From assembly GCF_022760965.1 (NCBI RefSeq), contig NZ_JAKVIJ010000003.1, positions 124,001 through 188,000 of the forward strand: 64,000 bases of DNA. Direction: 5' to 3'. The stretch's first letter is position 1, and each line of letters opens with the position of its first letter. Shown here piece by piece: positions 26,809 through 33,920 of the stretch. The DNA is from Simplicispira sedimenti (lineage in GTDB: Bacteria > Pseudomonadota > Gammaproteobacteria > Burkholderiales > Burkholderiaceae_C). The translations under genes were made by a program, and so were the position numbers. Below the pieces are notes generated by a model. The model saw nothing but the letters and a program-made list of their open reading frames with translations, did not search any database and had not been told where the DNA came from.

Positions 26809-26970
26809 ATGCACCTCGGGGCCATTGCCTGTTTCTTGTTGGCGTCTGCCTTCTACGCGTGCGCGTGGTCGCGCGTCGCGTACGGTTTGGCGATCTTCGG
26901 TGTCTTTTTTGAGATCGTTGCGTGGGTTGTCTTGATGGCAGCAGACAAGAAACAAGAATCCAATGGCTGA
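26809..26970 (+). CDS. Small membrane protein, unrecognised
   Basis: A 53-aa ORF starting MHLGAIACFLLASAFYACAW and ending in a hydrophilic AADKKQESNG. It has two hydrophobic segments (about 4-20 and 24-44, the latter with FGVFFEIVAWVVLM), so it would be a two-helix membrane protein with a charged tail. It overlaps the next gene by eight bases (26963-26970), which suggests coupled translation. Base composition is lower in GC than in the neighbours. I do not recognise the family. Coding status rests on the coupling and on the clean alternation of hydrophobic and charged residues. Confidence 0.6.
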   Translation: MHLGAIACFLLASAFYACAWSRVAYGLAIFGVFFEIVAWVVLMAADKKQESNG

Positions 26971-27268
26971 ACCACTCTCTGCGTCGCGTGATTGCAAGGG
27001 CCGTATCGTTCGCGTAGGCGACCGGATACGCCTTATCGGACTATCTGGAAGATGGCTCGACGAATTGCCACCAGACGAAAAGCAAGACGTTCTGTCCATG
27101 ATCGGTGAAGTATTTGCAATCGAAGAAATTGATGAATATGGCCATCCGTGGGTTCGAAAGTCCTGGCCGAATAATGAGGAAGGAAAGTGCCACTCCCACT
27201 CTATTGCCCTTGAATCAATCGAGATGGAGCTGTTGGATAGTGATGCAGCACAGCAAGGCAATGATTAA
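26963..27268 (+). CDS. Hypothetical protein, small and acidic
   Basis: A 101-aa soluble protein rich in Asp/Glu. Its first half looks like a small beta-barrel domain (CKGRIVRVGDRIRLIGLSG, then DVLSMIGEVFAIEEIDEYGHPWVRKSW). I do not recognise a named family. The GC content is visibly lower than that of midA or trxC. It starts inside the 3' end of the small membrane protein gene, so the two form a unit. A two-gene module of membrane peptide plus acidic partner could be an immunity or toxin-type cassette, but nothing here proves it. Confidence 0.65.
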   Translation: MAEPLSASRDCKGRIVRVGDRIRLIGLSGRWLDELPPDEKQDVLSMIGEVFAIEEIDEYGHPWVRKSWPNNEEGKCHSHSIALESIEMELLDSDAAQQGND

Positions 27269-27334
27269 GTTTGATCAGCAGGTTTTGTTTGTGATCATCA
27301 GAGCGACTCCCTCCGATTCAACTTTTGCATTGCA

Positions 27335-27529
27335 ATGATCCGCTGGCTCATCGTCGTCTTCCTCGCGCTGGTGCTCATCAACGGGCTCACGCCCTGGTTG
27401 CAGCGCCTGGGGCTGGGCAAGCTGCCGGGGGATTTCCATTTCCGGTTGTTCGGGCGCGAGTGGTACATCCCGCTGGCCAGCACCGTGCTGCTCAGCTTTG
27501 TGCTGAGCCTGATCGTCAAGTGGCTCTGA
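27335..27529 (+). CDS. DUF2905-family small membrane protein
   Basis: A 64-aa protein, MIRWLIVVFLALVLINGLTP at the start and a second helix near the end (PLASTVLLSFVLSLIVKWL), separated by the conserved LGKLPGDFHFRLFGREWYIP. This is the DUF2905 pattern, found widely in bacteria and without known function. The hydrophobic ends suggest a hairpin inner-membrane protein. It lies 36 bp before trxC on the same strand. Confidence 0.85.
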   Translation: MIRWLIVVFLALVLINGLTPWLQRLGLGKLPGDFHFRLFGREWYIPLASTVLLSFVLSLIVKWL

Positions 27530-27565
27530 CTTGATTTTTTCGGGGTGCGGCCCGATGTCTGGGGC

Positions 27566-28000
27566 ATGACCGAAGCCCTGCACATCGTCTGCCCCCACTG
27601 CCACACCACCAACCGCGTCCAGGCGGCGCAGCTCACCAGCCAGCCTGACTGCGGCGGCTGCCACCAGCCCCTGTTCATGGGCGCGCCGCTGGCGCTGGAT
27701 ACCGCCAGCTTTGCCAAGCATGTGCAGCGCAGCCACATTCCGGTGCTGGTGGACTTCTGGGCGCCCTGGTGCGGGCCGTGCCGCCAGATGGCGCCGGCCT
27801 TTGCCCAGGCGGCGCGCACGCTGGAGCCCCAGGTGCGGCTGGCCAAGCTCGATACCGAGGCGCACCCGCAGGTGGCGGCGCCCTACAACATCCGCAGCAT
27901 TCCGACCATGGTGCTGTTCCAGGGCGGGCGCGAGGTGGCACGCATTTCGGGCGCCTTGGGCGCGGCGGACATCGAGCGCTGGGTGCGCAGCGTGCTCTGA
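27566..28000 (+). CDS. trxC: Thioredoxin TrxC (Trx2)
   Basis: A 144-aa thioredoxin with an N-terminal zinc-binding module (CPHC...CGGC at about 9-12 and 29-32) and the active site WCGPC in VDFWAPWCGPCRQMAP, plus the cis-Pro region IRSIPTMVLF. TrxC-type proteins are usually induced by oxidative stress. The ATG at 27566 starts MTEALHIVCPHC; an upstream start at 27545 would add seven residues of no family character. The gene is convergent with doxX, 10 bp apart. Confidence 0.9.
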   Translation: MTEALHIVCPHCHTTNRVQAAQLTSQPDCGGCHQPLFMGAPLALDTASFAKHVQRSHIPVLVDFWAPWCGPCRQMAPAFAQAARTLEPQVRLAKLDTEAHPQVAAPYNIRSIPTMVLFQGGREVARISGALGAADIERWVRSVL

Positions 28001-28010
28001 ACCAAAGACC

Positions 28011-28493
28011 TCAGCGCAGTCCCAGCCAGCGGTCCAGCGACAGGCGGCCCGCGCCGCGCCCGGCCAGGTAAAGCATCAGCGCCGCCCACGACAGGTGCGT
28101 GGGCCAGGCGTCGGGGTACACAAAGACCTGGATCACCAGCGTCATGCCCAGCAGCGCCAGCGCCGACAGGCGCGTGAAAAGTCCCAGCACCAGCAGCACC
28201 GGGAACAGGTGCTCGGCCAGGGTGGCCATGGGCGCCGCCCATTCCGGGGGGATCAGCGGCAGCTTGTATTCCTCGCGGAACAGCAGGTAGGTGGTGTCGG
28301 TGATCGTGAAAACGCCCTCCACCTTGGTGCGGCCCGACATCCAGAAAATGCCCGCCAGCGCCAGGCGCGCGGCCAGCGCGATCAGGCCGTGCGGCGTGCA
28401 CTGCTCCAGCCGCTGGGCCAGGCCGTTCCACAGCCCCCGCACGCCGGGGAGGGATGCGGGCGCAGAGCCGACAGGGGAATGGGTGGTGTGCAT
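28011..28493 (-). CDS. bufD: DoxX-family membrane protein of the bufferin locus (BufD/GigD-like)
   Basis: A 160-aa protein with four predicted helices and the DoxX pattern (ALAARLALAGIFWMSGRTKVEG, LAEHLFPVLLVLGLFTRLSALALLGMT). DoxX proteins are linked to quinone or redox functions in the membrane. It follows bufC by 14 bp and has a good GAGGAG before the ATG at 28493. The order bufA, bufB, bufC, doxX equals the four-gene metal-induced operon of Caulobacter. Its role in bufferin action is not established. Confidence 0.82.
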   Translation of the reverse strand: MHTTHSPVGSAPASLPGVRGLWNGLAQRLEQCTPHGLIALAARLALAGIFWMSGRTKVEGVFTITDTTYLLFREEYKLPLIPPEWAAPMATLAEHLFPVLLVLGLFTRLSALALLGMTLVIQVFVYPDAWPTHLSWAALMLYLAGRGAGRLSLDRWLGLR

Positions 28494-28507
28494 GGGGTAC
28501 TCCTCGT

Positions 28508-29275
28508 TCAACAGGGTTCGGGCGCGCGCAGGGCGCCGGTGCGCAGCAGCAGCGCGACGAGTGCGGGCAGGTCGGCGGCGGGGTCGGCTTGCAAGGCCTG
28601 GGCGGCGGCGTCTTCAAAAGTGGCGCCTGCGGCGCAGGCGTCCAGCAGCGCGCAGCCCGCGCGCGGCAGGGGCGCCCATTGCACGGCGTCGTGCGGGCGC
28701 GTCAGCAGCGCGCCTTCGCCCTGCCAGGGCAGGCGGGCGTCCCAGGGCAGCCCCTCGCGCTGGCATTGCCACAGGCGGTAGGCCGGGTGCTCCGCGCACC
28801 ACTGCCAGCGCGCGGCCGGGTGGGGCAGCAGGCGCAGCCGCGCCAGGGCCTCGGGCGCTTGCTGGGCCAGCCAGGCGGCTTGCAGCGCGGGCGCGTTGGC
28901 GGCCAGGTGGGATTCGGTCCAGCAACGGTCCAGCCGTGCCACGGCGCCCAGGTAGGGCAGGTCGGCAGCCGGGCCAAAGCCTTCCAGAAAATCGGCAAAG
29001 CCCGCGCCATAGCCCATGAGTCGCCCATCCGTCGGCGGGTGCTGGTGCACGAAGGCATGTGCCGTGGCACGCAGCCAGTCGGTGCCCACCAGGGCGTGCA
29101 CGGCGGGGTAGTTGGCCTGCAGCGCGTCGATGCAGCCCTTGGCCACGGTGTTGCGGTACACGGCAAAGCCGGGCTGGGCCAGCAGCGCATCCAGCCAGGC
29201 GGGCGGCGGCGTGCTGGCGCCGGGCGGGGGCAGCAGGGCGCCGGCCAGGCCGTCCTGGAAATCGCTCAGGTGCAT
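28508..29275 (-). CDS. bufC: BufC/HvfC-type DUF2063 protein, MNIO partner
   Basis: A 255-aa protein whose N-terminal half is DUF2063: MHLSDFQDGLAGALL, GFAVYRNTVAKGCIDALQANYPAVHALVG, then GYGAGFADFLEGF and LPYLGAVARLDRCWTESH. A C-terminal domain completes the BufC layout. In MNIO systems this protein acts with the iron oxidase to recognise the precursor leader or signal region and help modification. The start at 29275 overlaps bufB by 10 bp, so the two are translated together. Confidence 0.88.
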   Translation of the reverse strand: MHLSDFQDGLAGALLPPPGASTPPPAWLDALLAQPGFAVYRNTVAKGCIDALQANYPAVHALVGTDWLRATAHAFVHQHPPTDGRLMGYGAGFADFLEGFGPAADLPYLGAVARLDRCWTESHLAANAPALQAAWLAQQAPEALARLRLLPHPAARWQWCAEHPAYRLWQCQREGLPWDARLPWQGEGALLTRPHDAVQWAPLPRAGCALLDACAAGATFEDAAAQALQADPAADLPALVALLLRTGALRAPEPC

Positions 29276-30108
29276 GGCAGGGCCTCCAGGTTCGCGAGCA
29301 TGCGGTGCGCGCGCTCGCGCTCGGCCAGCAGCTCGAGAAGGGGCGGGATGGCGTCGTCGCGCTCGATCAGCGTGGGTTGGGGGCCGGTGCGTGCGATCAG
29401 GTGCTCGTACAGCGCCCACACGGGCTCGGCCACGGGGGCGTCGTGGCTGTCGATGAGCAGCGCCTCGCCCAGGCGCGGGTCGGCATGGTGGCCCGCGAGG
29501 TGGATCTCGGTGATGGCCTGCACCGGAAACGCGTCCAGGTAGTCGTGGGCGCTGGTGCCCAGGTTGTGCGCGCTGAGGACCACGTTGTTCACGTCCAGCA
29601 GCAGGCTGCAGCCGGTGCGCCGCGCCAGCTCGGCCAGGAAATCGGTTTCGGACCAATCGTGCCCCTCGATGTGCAGGTAGTGCGTGGGGTTCTCGATGGC
29701 GATGGTGCGGCCCAGGGCGTCCTGCGTGGCGGCGATGTTGGCCGCGATGCGCGCCAGCGCCTCGTGCGTGCGCGGGAAGGGCAGCAGGTCGGGGTGATAG
29801 CGCCCGCGCCAGGCCGACCAGGCCAGGTGCTCGGACACCAGCGCGGGCTCGATGCGCCGCACCAGTTGCGCCAGGCGCCGCAGATGCTCCGCATCGGGCG
29901 GCGCGTCGGCCGCGAGCGAGAGCGACACGCCATGCAGCGACACCGGGTGGCGCGCGCGGATGGCTTCGAGCCAGGCCAGGCGCGGGCCGCCGTCGGCCAG
30001 GTAGTTCTCGGGGTGCACCTCCCACCACAGGCCGCTGGCGGTGCAGTGCAGGGCCTCGTCGTAATGCTGGGGCTTGAGGCCCAGGCCTGCGGTGAGAAGG
30101 TGGGGCAT
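29266..30108 (-). CDS. bufB: BufB, multinuclear non-heme iron oxidase (DUF692/MNIO)
   Basis: A 280-aa TIM-barrel protein of the DUF692 family that includes MbnB and BufB. These enzymes use two or three iron atoms to oxidise cysteine residues in peptide precursors. Visible conserved parts: GLGLKPQHYDEAL, WEVHPENYLADGG, VSLHGVSLSL, SEHLAWSAW, TIAIENPTHYL (Glu/Asn ligands), LLLDVNNVVLSAHN, EIHLAGHH and DSHDAPVAEPVW, which hold the His/Asp/Glu metal ligands. It lies 19 bp after bufA. The substrate is inferred to be BufA. Confidence 0.92.
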   Translation of the reverse strand: MPHLLTAGLGLKPQHYDEALHCTASGLWWEVHPENYLADGGPRLAWLEAIRARHPVSLHGVSLSLAADAPPDAEHLRRLAQLVRRIEPALVSEHLAWSAWRGRYHPDLLPFPRTHEALARIAANIAATQDALGRTIAIENPTHYLHIEGHDWSETDFLAELARRTGCSLLLDVNNVVLSAHNLGTSAHDYLDAFPVQAITEIHLAGHHADPRLGEALLIDSHDAPVAEPVWALYEHLIARTGPQPTLIERDDAIPPLLELLAERERAHRMLANLEALPCT

Positions 30109-30127
30109 GGTGCGGTCCTATCGGGGA

Positions 30128-30421
30128 TCAGGCCTTGATGGCGCTGAGGGAGCCCATGCCCTTGGGCGTCTGGATGCTGGTGCAGGTGCCCGCAGGCACA
30201 TACTTCCAGGCGTTGCCCTGGTAGTCCACCTTGGATGTGCCCGCGCAGGTGGTGCCGGGGCCGGCGGCGCAGTCGTTCTTGCCGGCCATGGAGACGCCGT
30301 AGCACTTTTCCATGGCGGGCTTGGCCATGTCGCCGGACTTGTTGTCCGACTGCGCCAGGGCAGCACCAGAAGCGAGGGCGGCAAAAGCCAGGGCGCCGAG
30401 GGTGAGGGAACGGGTGGTCAT
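30128..30421 (-). CDS. bufA: BufA, bufferin-type RiPP precursor (DUF2282)
   Basis: A 97-aa secreted precursor with a Sec signal peptide (residues 1-23, cleavage after ALA). The mature part has four cysteines, C40, C51, C59 and C80, in the DUF2282 pattern KCYGVSMAGKNDCAAG, TTCAGTS and WKYVPAGTC. In Caulobacter such peptides are modified on cysteines by BufB and sequester copper in the periplasm. The ATG at 30421 has AAGGAG upstream. It is first in the bufA-bufB-bufC-doxX operon and is preceded by a perfect SigF-type promoter. Confidence 0.92.
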   Translation of the reverse strand: MTTRSLTLGALAFAALASGAALAQSDNKSGDMAKPAMEKCYGVSMAGKNDCAAGPGTTCAGTSKVDYQGNAWKYVPAGTCTSIQTPKGMGSLSAIKA

Positions 30422-30494
30422 GCTGATAGCTCCTTGGGTGATGAACGAGACCTCTGCCTGCAATGCCAACGCACCCGGCCGGTCTGCGCTGAAA

Positions 30495-30520
30495 TTCGCG
30501 GGCACGGCGGTGCGGGTTAC
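30495..30520 (-). promoter_or_regulatory. SigF-type ECF promoter of bufA
   Basis: On the minus strand GTAACC (30520-30515), exactly 16 bases, then CGAA (30498-30495). As I recall it, this equals the Caulobacter SigF promoter consensus GTAACC-N16-CGAA. Transcription would start about 65 bases before the bufA ATG. Confidence 0.88.
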
Positions 30521-30553
30521 GCTGTGGTTGAAAATTTATTTTTCGGCCCCCGT

Positions 30554-30579
30554 GTAACCGGCCGCGCAGCGGCCCCGAA
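30554..30579 (+). promoter_or_regulatory. SigF-type ECF promoter of the sigF-nrsF operon
   Basis: GTAACC (30554-30559), 16 bases, CGAA (30576-30579), the same motif as the bufA promoter on the opposite strand. It lies 19 bp before the sigF ATG, leaving a short leader with a GAGGGAG ribosome binding site. This implies autoregulation by the sigma factor. Confidence 0.88.
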
Positions 30580-30598
30580 TACCAGCGAGGGAGACGCC

Positions 30599-31141
30599 AT
30601 GGAGATAGAACAGCGGCTGCGCCCGCTGCTGCTGCAGGGCCTGGAGGGCGATAGCAACGCCTACCAGCGCTTCCTGAAGGAGCTGAGCGCGCATTTGCGG
30701 GCCTTTTTGCGCCGCCGCCTGGCCCAGCGGCCCGATGAAGTGGAGGACCTCGTGCAGGAGACCCTGCTCGCCGTGCACAACCAGCGCCACACCTACCGGC
30801 CCGACCTGCCGGTGACGGCCTGGGCGCATGCCATCGCGCGCTACAAGCTCATCGACTGGCTGCGCTCGCACGCGGTGAAAGGCGCGCTCGACGTGCCGCT
30901 GGACGACGTGCAGGAGCTGTTTTCCAGCAGCGATGCCGAGGCCGCGCAGGCCCGGCGCGACCTGGGCCAGTTGCTGCAGACGCTGCCCGACCGCCAGCGC
31001 CTGCCCATCGTGCACATGAAGCTCGAAGGCCTGTCGGTGGTGGAGACGGCGCGCCTGACGGGGCTGTCGGAATCGGCGGTCAAGGTGGGCGTGCACCGGG
31101 GGCTCAAGGCCCTGGCCGCCCGGATCAGGGGAGCGACATGA
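30599..31141 (+). CDS. sigF: ECF RNA polymerase sigma factor, SigF type
   Basis: A 180-aa ECF sigma factor. Region 2 spans about 20-90 (AFLRRRLAQRPDEVEDLVQETLLAVHNQRHTYRP, then AWAHAIARYKLIDWLR). Region 4 spans about 120-175 (LPDRQRLPIVHMKLEGLSVVETARLTGLSESAVKVGVHRGLKAL). The neighbour is a DUF1109 anti-sigma factor, as in the SigF-NrsF pair of Caulobacter, which responds to heavy metals such as chromate and cadmium. It is divergent from bufA, and both have the same promoter motif. Confidence 0.92.
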   Translation: MEIEQRLRPLLLQGLEGDSNAYQRFLKELSAHLRAFLRRRLAQRPDEVEDLVQETLLAVHNQRHTYRPDLPVTAWAHAIARYKLIDWLRSHAVKGALDVPLDDVQELFSSSDAEAAQARRDLGQLLQTLPDRQRLPIVHMKLEGLSVVETARLTGLSESAVKVGVHRGLKALAARIRGAT

Positions 31142-31779
31142 AAACCGATGATTTGATTGCCATGCTGGCCAACGATCCCGGCCCGGTGCCGCGCCATGGC
31201 ATCGAGCGGCGCTTTGCGGTGGCGGTGCTGGCCGGCTTGGGCGGGGGCCTGGTGCTGATGCTGTTGCTGTTTGGTGTGCGCCCTGGGGTGGCGCAGGACA
31301 TGGCGCTGCCCATGTTCTGGGGCAAGCTGGTGTTTGCCGGCCTGCTGGCAGCTGGCGGCTTGGCCGTGCTGCGCCGTCTGGCGAGGCCCGGCATGGGCCT
31401 GGGGCACAGCCTGGCGTTGCTGGCCCTGCCGCCGCTGGTGCTGTGGGGTTTGGCCGCCGTGGCGCTGGGCCAGGCCGGGCCCGGCGAGCGCCTGCCTCTG
31501 GTGCTGGGCAGCACCTGGCGCAGCTGTGCCTTCAACATCGCGGCGCTGTCGCTGCCTGCCCTGGTGGCCAGCCTGTGGGCGCTGCGCGGCGCGGCGCCCA
31601 CGCGCCTGGCCTGGGCGGGCGCCGGGGCCGGGCTGCTGGCGGGCGCCCTGGGCACCTTGGCCTATGCGCTGCACTGTCCGGAAATGGCTGCGCCCTTCCT
31701 GGCCGTGTGGTACCTGGCGGGCATGGCCTTGCCCACGCTGGCGGGTGCCTGGCTGGGGCCGCGCGTGCTGCGCTGGTAG
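31138..31779 (+). CDS. nrsF: NrsF-type (DUF1109) anti-sigma factor
   Basis: An inner-membrane protein of 213 aa with six predicted helices and the DUF1109 start MKTDDLIAMLANDPGPVP. Two cysteines stand at C130 (TWRSCAFN) and C180 (ALHCPEMAAPF). These match the two conserved cysteines of Caulobacter NrsF (C131 and C181 there, from memory), which are needed for metal sensing. In the resting state it should hold SigF inactive. The start overlaps the sigF stop by four bases (ATGA). Confidence 0.9.
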   Translation: MKTDDLIAMLANDPGPVPRHGIERRFAVAVLAGLGGGLVLMLLLFGVRPGVAQDMALPMFWGKLVFAGLLAAGGLAVLRRLARPGMGLGHSLALLALPPLVLWGLAAVALGQAGPGERLPLVLGSTWRSCAFNIAALSLPALVASLWALRGAAPTRLAWAGAGAGLLAGALGTLAYALHCPEMAAPFLAVWYLAGMALPTLAGAWLGPRVLRW

Positions 31780-31786
31780 CCGGTTG

Positions 31787-33034
31787 TCAGCTGGCGGGCT
31801 GGGCCAGCCAGGCGGCCACGGCCTCCACGCGCGCGGCGTGGATCAGTTCACCCACTTTTTGGCCTGTAACGCCCTTGGATGCTGCGTGAGCAGCTATCAC
31901 ACTGGTAGCAACCGATTGCACCGCCGTGAGCGCGGCGTTGATGCGCGGGCGCTGGGGATAGGGTTTTTCCTCGAAATGCAGGCGCCCGCGCGCGTCGCAC
32001 TCGCAGGCGAGCAGGATCTCGTCGAGCCGTGCCGGCTTGCGGATGGCGTCGCAGCGCTCCAGCAGCCGCACCAGCGCGGCCGCGCCCAGGTCGCCGCTCC
32101 TGTGGATGTTGCCGTGCTCGCGCGCCACCACGTCGGCCAGCTCGCGGCAGTCCGTGGGCACGCGCAGCCGCTCGCACAGGCCCTTGAGCAACTGGGCGCT
32201 GCGCTGCTCGTGGCCGATGTGGCGTGGCAGCACATCCTGGGGCGTGGTGCCCTTGCCCAGGTCGTGCGTGAGGCAGGCAAAGCGCACGCCCAGCGGCGCC
32301 TGCAGGCGCGCGGCCATGTCCAGCACCATCATCAGGTGCACGCCGGTGTCGATTTCGGGGTGGTAGTCGGCGCGCTGGGGCACGCCCCAGAGGCGGTCCA
32401 CCTCGGGCAGCACCACCTTCAGCGCGCCGCACTGGCGCAGCACCTCGAACATGCGCGAGGGCTTTTCCTCCATGAGGCCACGCGCCAGCTCCTGCCACAC
32501 GCGCTCGGCCACCAGGTGGTCGGCCTCGCCGTGCGCCACCATGGAGCGCATCAGCGCCATCGTTTCAGGCGCCACCGAAAAGTCGGTGAAGCGCGCCGCG
32601 AAACGCGCCACTCGCAGGATGCGCACCGGGTCGTCGTGGAAGGCGTGGGTCACGTGGCGCAGCACCTTGTCGCGCAGGTCGCGCGCACCGCCATGGGGGT
32701 CAAAAACGGTTTCGGCGCCCGTGGAATCAGCGCCAATAGCTATCGCATTGATAGTAAGGTCGCGCCGCGAGAGGTCTTCCTCCAGCGTCACGTCGGGCGA
32801 GGTCTGCACCACGAAGCCCCGGTAGCCGCGCCCGCTTTTGCGCTCGGTGCGGGCCAGCGAGTATTCCTCGCGCGTCTGCGGGTGCAAAAAGACCGGAAAG
32901 TCGCGCCCCACGGGCAGGTAGCCCTGGGCCACCATCTGCTCGGGCGTGGCGCCCACCACCACCCAGTCGTGGTCGTTCACGGGGCGGCCCAGCAGCCGGT
33001 CGCGCACGGCGCCCCCCACCATGTAGATTTGCAT
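31787..33034 (-). CDS. cca: Multifunctional CCA tRNA nucleotidyltransferase with HD domain
   Basis: Adds and repairs the CCA end of tRNAs. The 415-aa protein begins MQIYMVGGAVRDRLLGRP with catalytic Asp21 and Asp23 in NDHDWVV. RRDLTINAIAI and the EDxxR-like region DPVRILRVARFAARF follow. An HD phosphohydrolase domain (LTHDLGKG) is present, as in the E. coli enzyme. Two degenerate copies of the small interspersed repeat lie in frame, one right after the RRDLTINA motif and one near the C-terminus. The gene is convergent with nrsF, 7 bp apart. Confidence 0.94.
   Translation of the reverse strand: MQIYMVGGAVRDRLLGRPVNDHDWVVVGATPEQMVAQGYLPVGRDFPVFLHPQTREEYSLARTERKSGRGYRGFVVQTSPDVTLEEDLSRRDLTINAIAIGADSTGAETVFDPHGGARDLRDKVLRHVTHAFHDDPVRILRVARFAARFTDFSVAPETMALMRSMVAHGEADHLVAERVWQELARGLMEEKPSRMFEVLRQCGALKVVLPEVDRLWGVPQRADYHPEIDTGVHLMMVLDMAARLQAPLGVRFACLTHDLGKGTTPQDVLPRHIGHEQRSAQLLKGLCERLRVPTDCRELADVVAREHGNIHRSGDLGAAALVRLLERCDAIRKPARLDEILLACECDARGRLHFEEKPYPQRPRINAALTAVQSVATSVIAAHAASKGVTGQKVGELIHAARVEAVAAWLAQPAS
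31855..31912 (+). repeat. Small palindromic interspersed repeat, copy 4 (3' part of cca)
   Basis: TTTTTGGCCTGTAACGCCC, then GCTGCGTGAGCAGCTATC and GGTAGCAAC line up with copies 2 and 3, though the stem is degraded. It encodes part of the C-terminal VATSVIAAHAASKGVTGQK segment of Cca. Confidence 0.6.
32700..32758 (+). repeat. Small palindromic interspersed repeat, copy 5 (nucleotidyltransferase part of cca)
   Basis: TCAAAAACGG, GGCGCCCG...CAGCGCC, then AATAGCTATCGCATTGATAG matches the right half of the family well and the left half weakly. It encodes the GADSTGAETVF insert that follows RRDLTINA in Cca. Confidence 0.55.
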
Positions 33035-33071
33035 GGGGGCAGTGTATCGGTGGTGGGGGGCGTTTGTGTAC

Positions 33072-33866
33072 CTACCGGGGAATAGGGCCGTGTGAAGCCT
33101 CCTCCCCCAGGGGGGTGTAGGTCACGCGGGTGTCCAGTTTGCTGTCTTTGTCGGTGTCCAAGTCGGCATGCAGCATCACGCCTAGATTGAAATACTCCAC
33201 CCGCACGGGCAGGCCCGAGGTGGGGTTGATGTATTGCGTGGACCGTTGAACGCCATGGACAAAGTGGGTTACCAGATCCGGGAGACCGTCTCCGTTGGTG
33301 TCTGTCCTTGTAGTCACGGCGTTGCCGTCACGAAAGCTCGTCGTGGTCTCGTATGTTCCGTCAAAGTTGTCGTCGCTTTTTGCGGACTCTGCCAACCCTC
33401 GTTTGTCGTACTGCACGATGTAGTCAATCTTGCCATCCAGGTTACGGTCCACTTCCGTGCGTAGCAGATTGCCGCGCGCGGTGTAGCTCCATCGCTCATC
33501 CAACACTCCGTCCCAGTTGTGGTCAATGCCATCGCTGGAGACCGGTGTCCGCACGAAGGCGTACAACAAACCCGCCCCCAGGAGCATGCCGCCCACGAAG
33601 TACCACAACCCACCGGCGCGCCGGGAGTGCTGCGGTATGGGGGCAGTTTCGCTGGGCTGGTCCGCCTCCCAGCGCGCGATGATTTCGCGGGCTTTCGCTT
33701 GTTCTGGCTCTGGAACCTCCAGTCGGACGAGCCCGGCAGCAGGCAGTTCGCCCATGGCGCCCTGCAGATGCTCGCCCTGGATGACGGGCGAAAGCCCCTC
33801 CTGGGCCAGCAGGTCGCGCAACATATGCGCTTCGATGGCGTTGGCCGCTTGGTAGATCGTCTTCAT
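33072..33866 (-). CDS. DUF2007-domain membrane protein with Asp-rich calcium-loop-like repeats
   Basis: A 264-aa protein. Residues 1-65 are a DUF2007 (putative signal-transducing) domain: MKTIYQAANAIEAHMLRDLL, with EGLSPVIQGEHLQG. One transmembrane helix follows at about 86-105. The outer part has five loops of the DxNxDG type (DHNWDG, DRNLDG, DDNFDG, DTNGDG and DTDKDS), like thrombospondin-3 or dockerin calcium loops. The C-terminus is therefore probably periplasmic and cation-binding. Function is not known. GC content is a little lower than in cca. Confidence 0.75.
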   Translation of the reverse strand: MKTIYQAANAIEAHMLRDLLAQEGLSPVIQGEHLQGAMGELPAAGLVRLEVPEPEQAKAREIIARWEADQPSETAPIPQHSRRAGGLWYFVGGMLLGAGLLYAFVRTPVSSDGIDHNWDGVLDERWSYTARGNLLRTEVDRNLDGKIDYIVQYDKRGLAESAKSDDNFDGTYETTTSFRDGNAVTTRTDTNGDGLPDLVTHFVHGVQRSTQYINPTSGLPVRVEYFNLGVMLHADLDTDKDSKLDTRVTYTPLGEEASHGPIPR

Positions 33867-33920
33867 GGGTGCGTGGCGGGTGTGTTGGTTGCAGGCATGC
33901 GTTGCTACAGTACGCCCATC

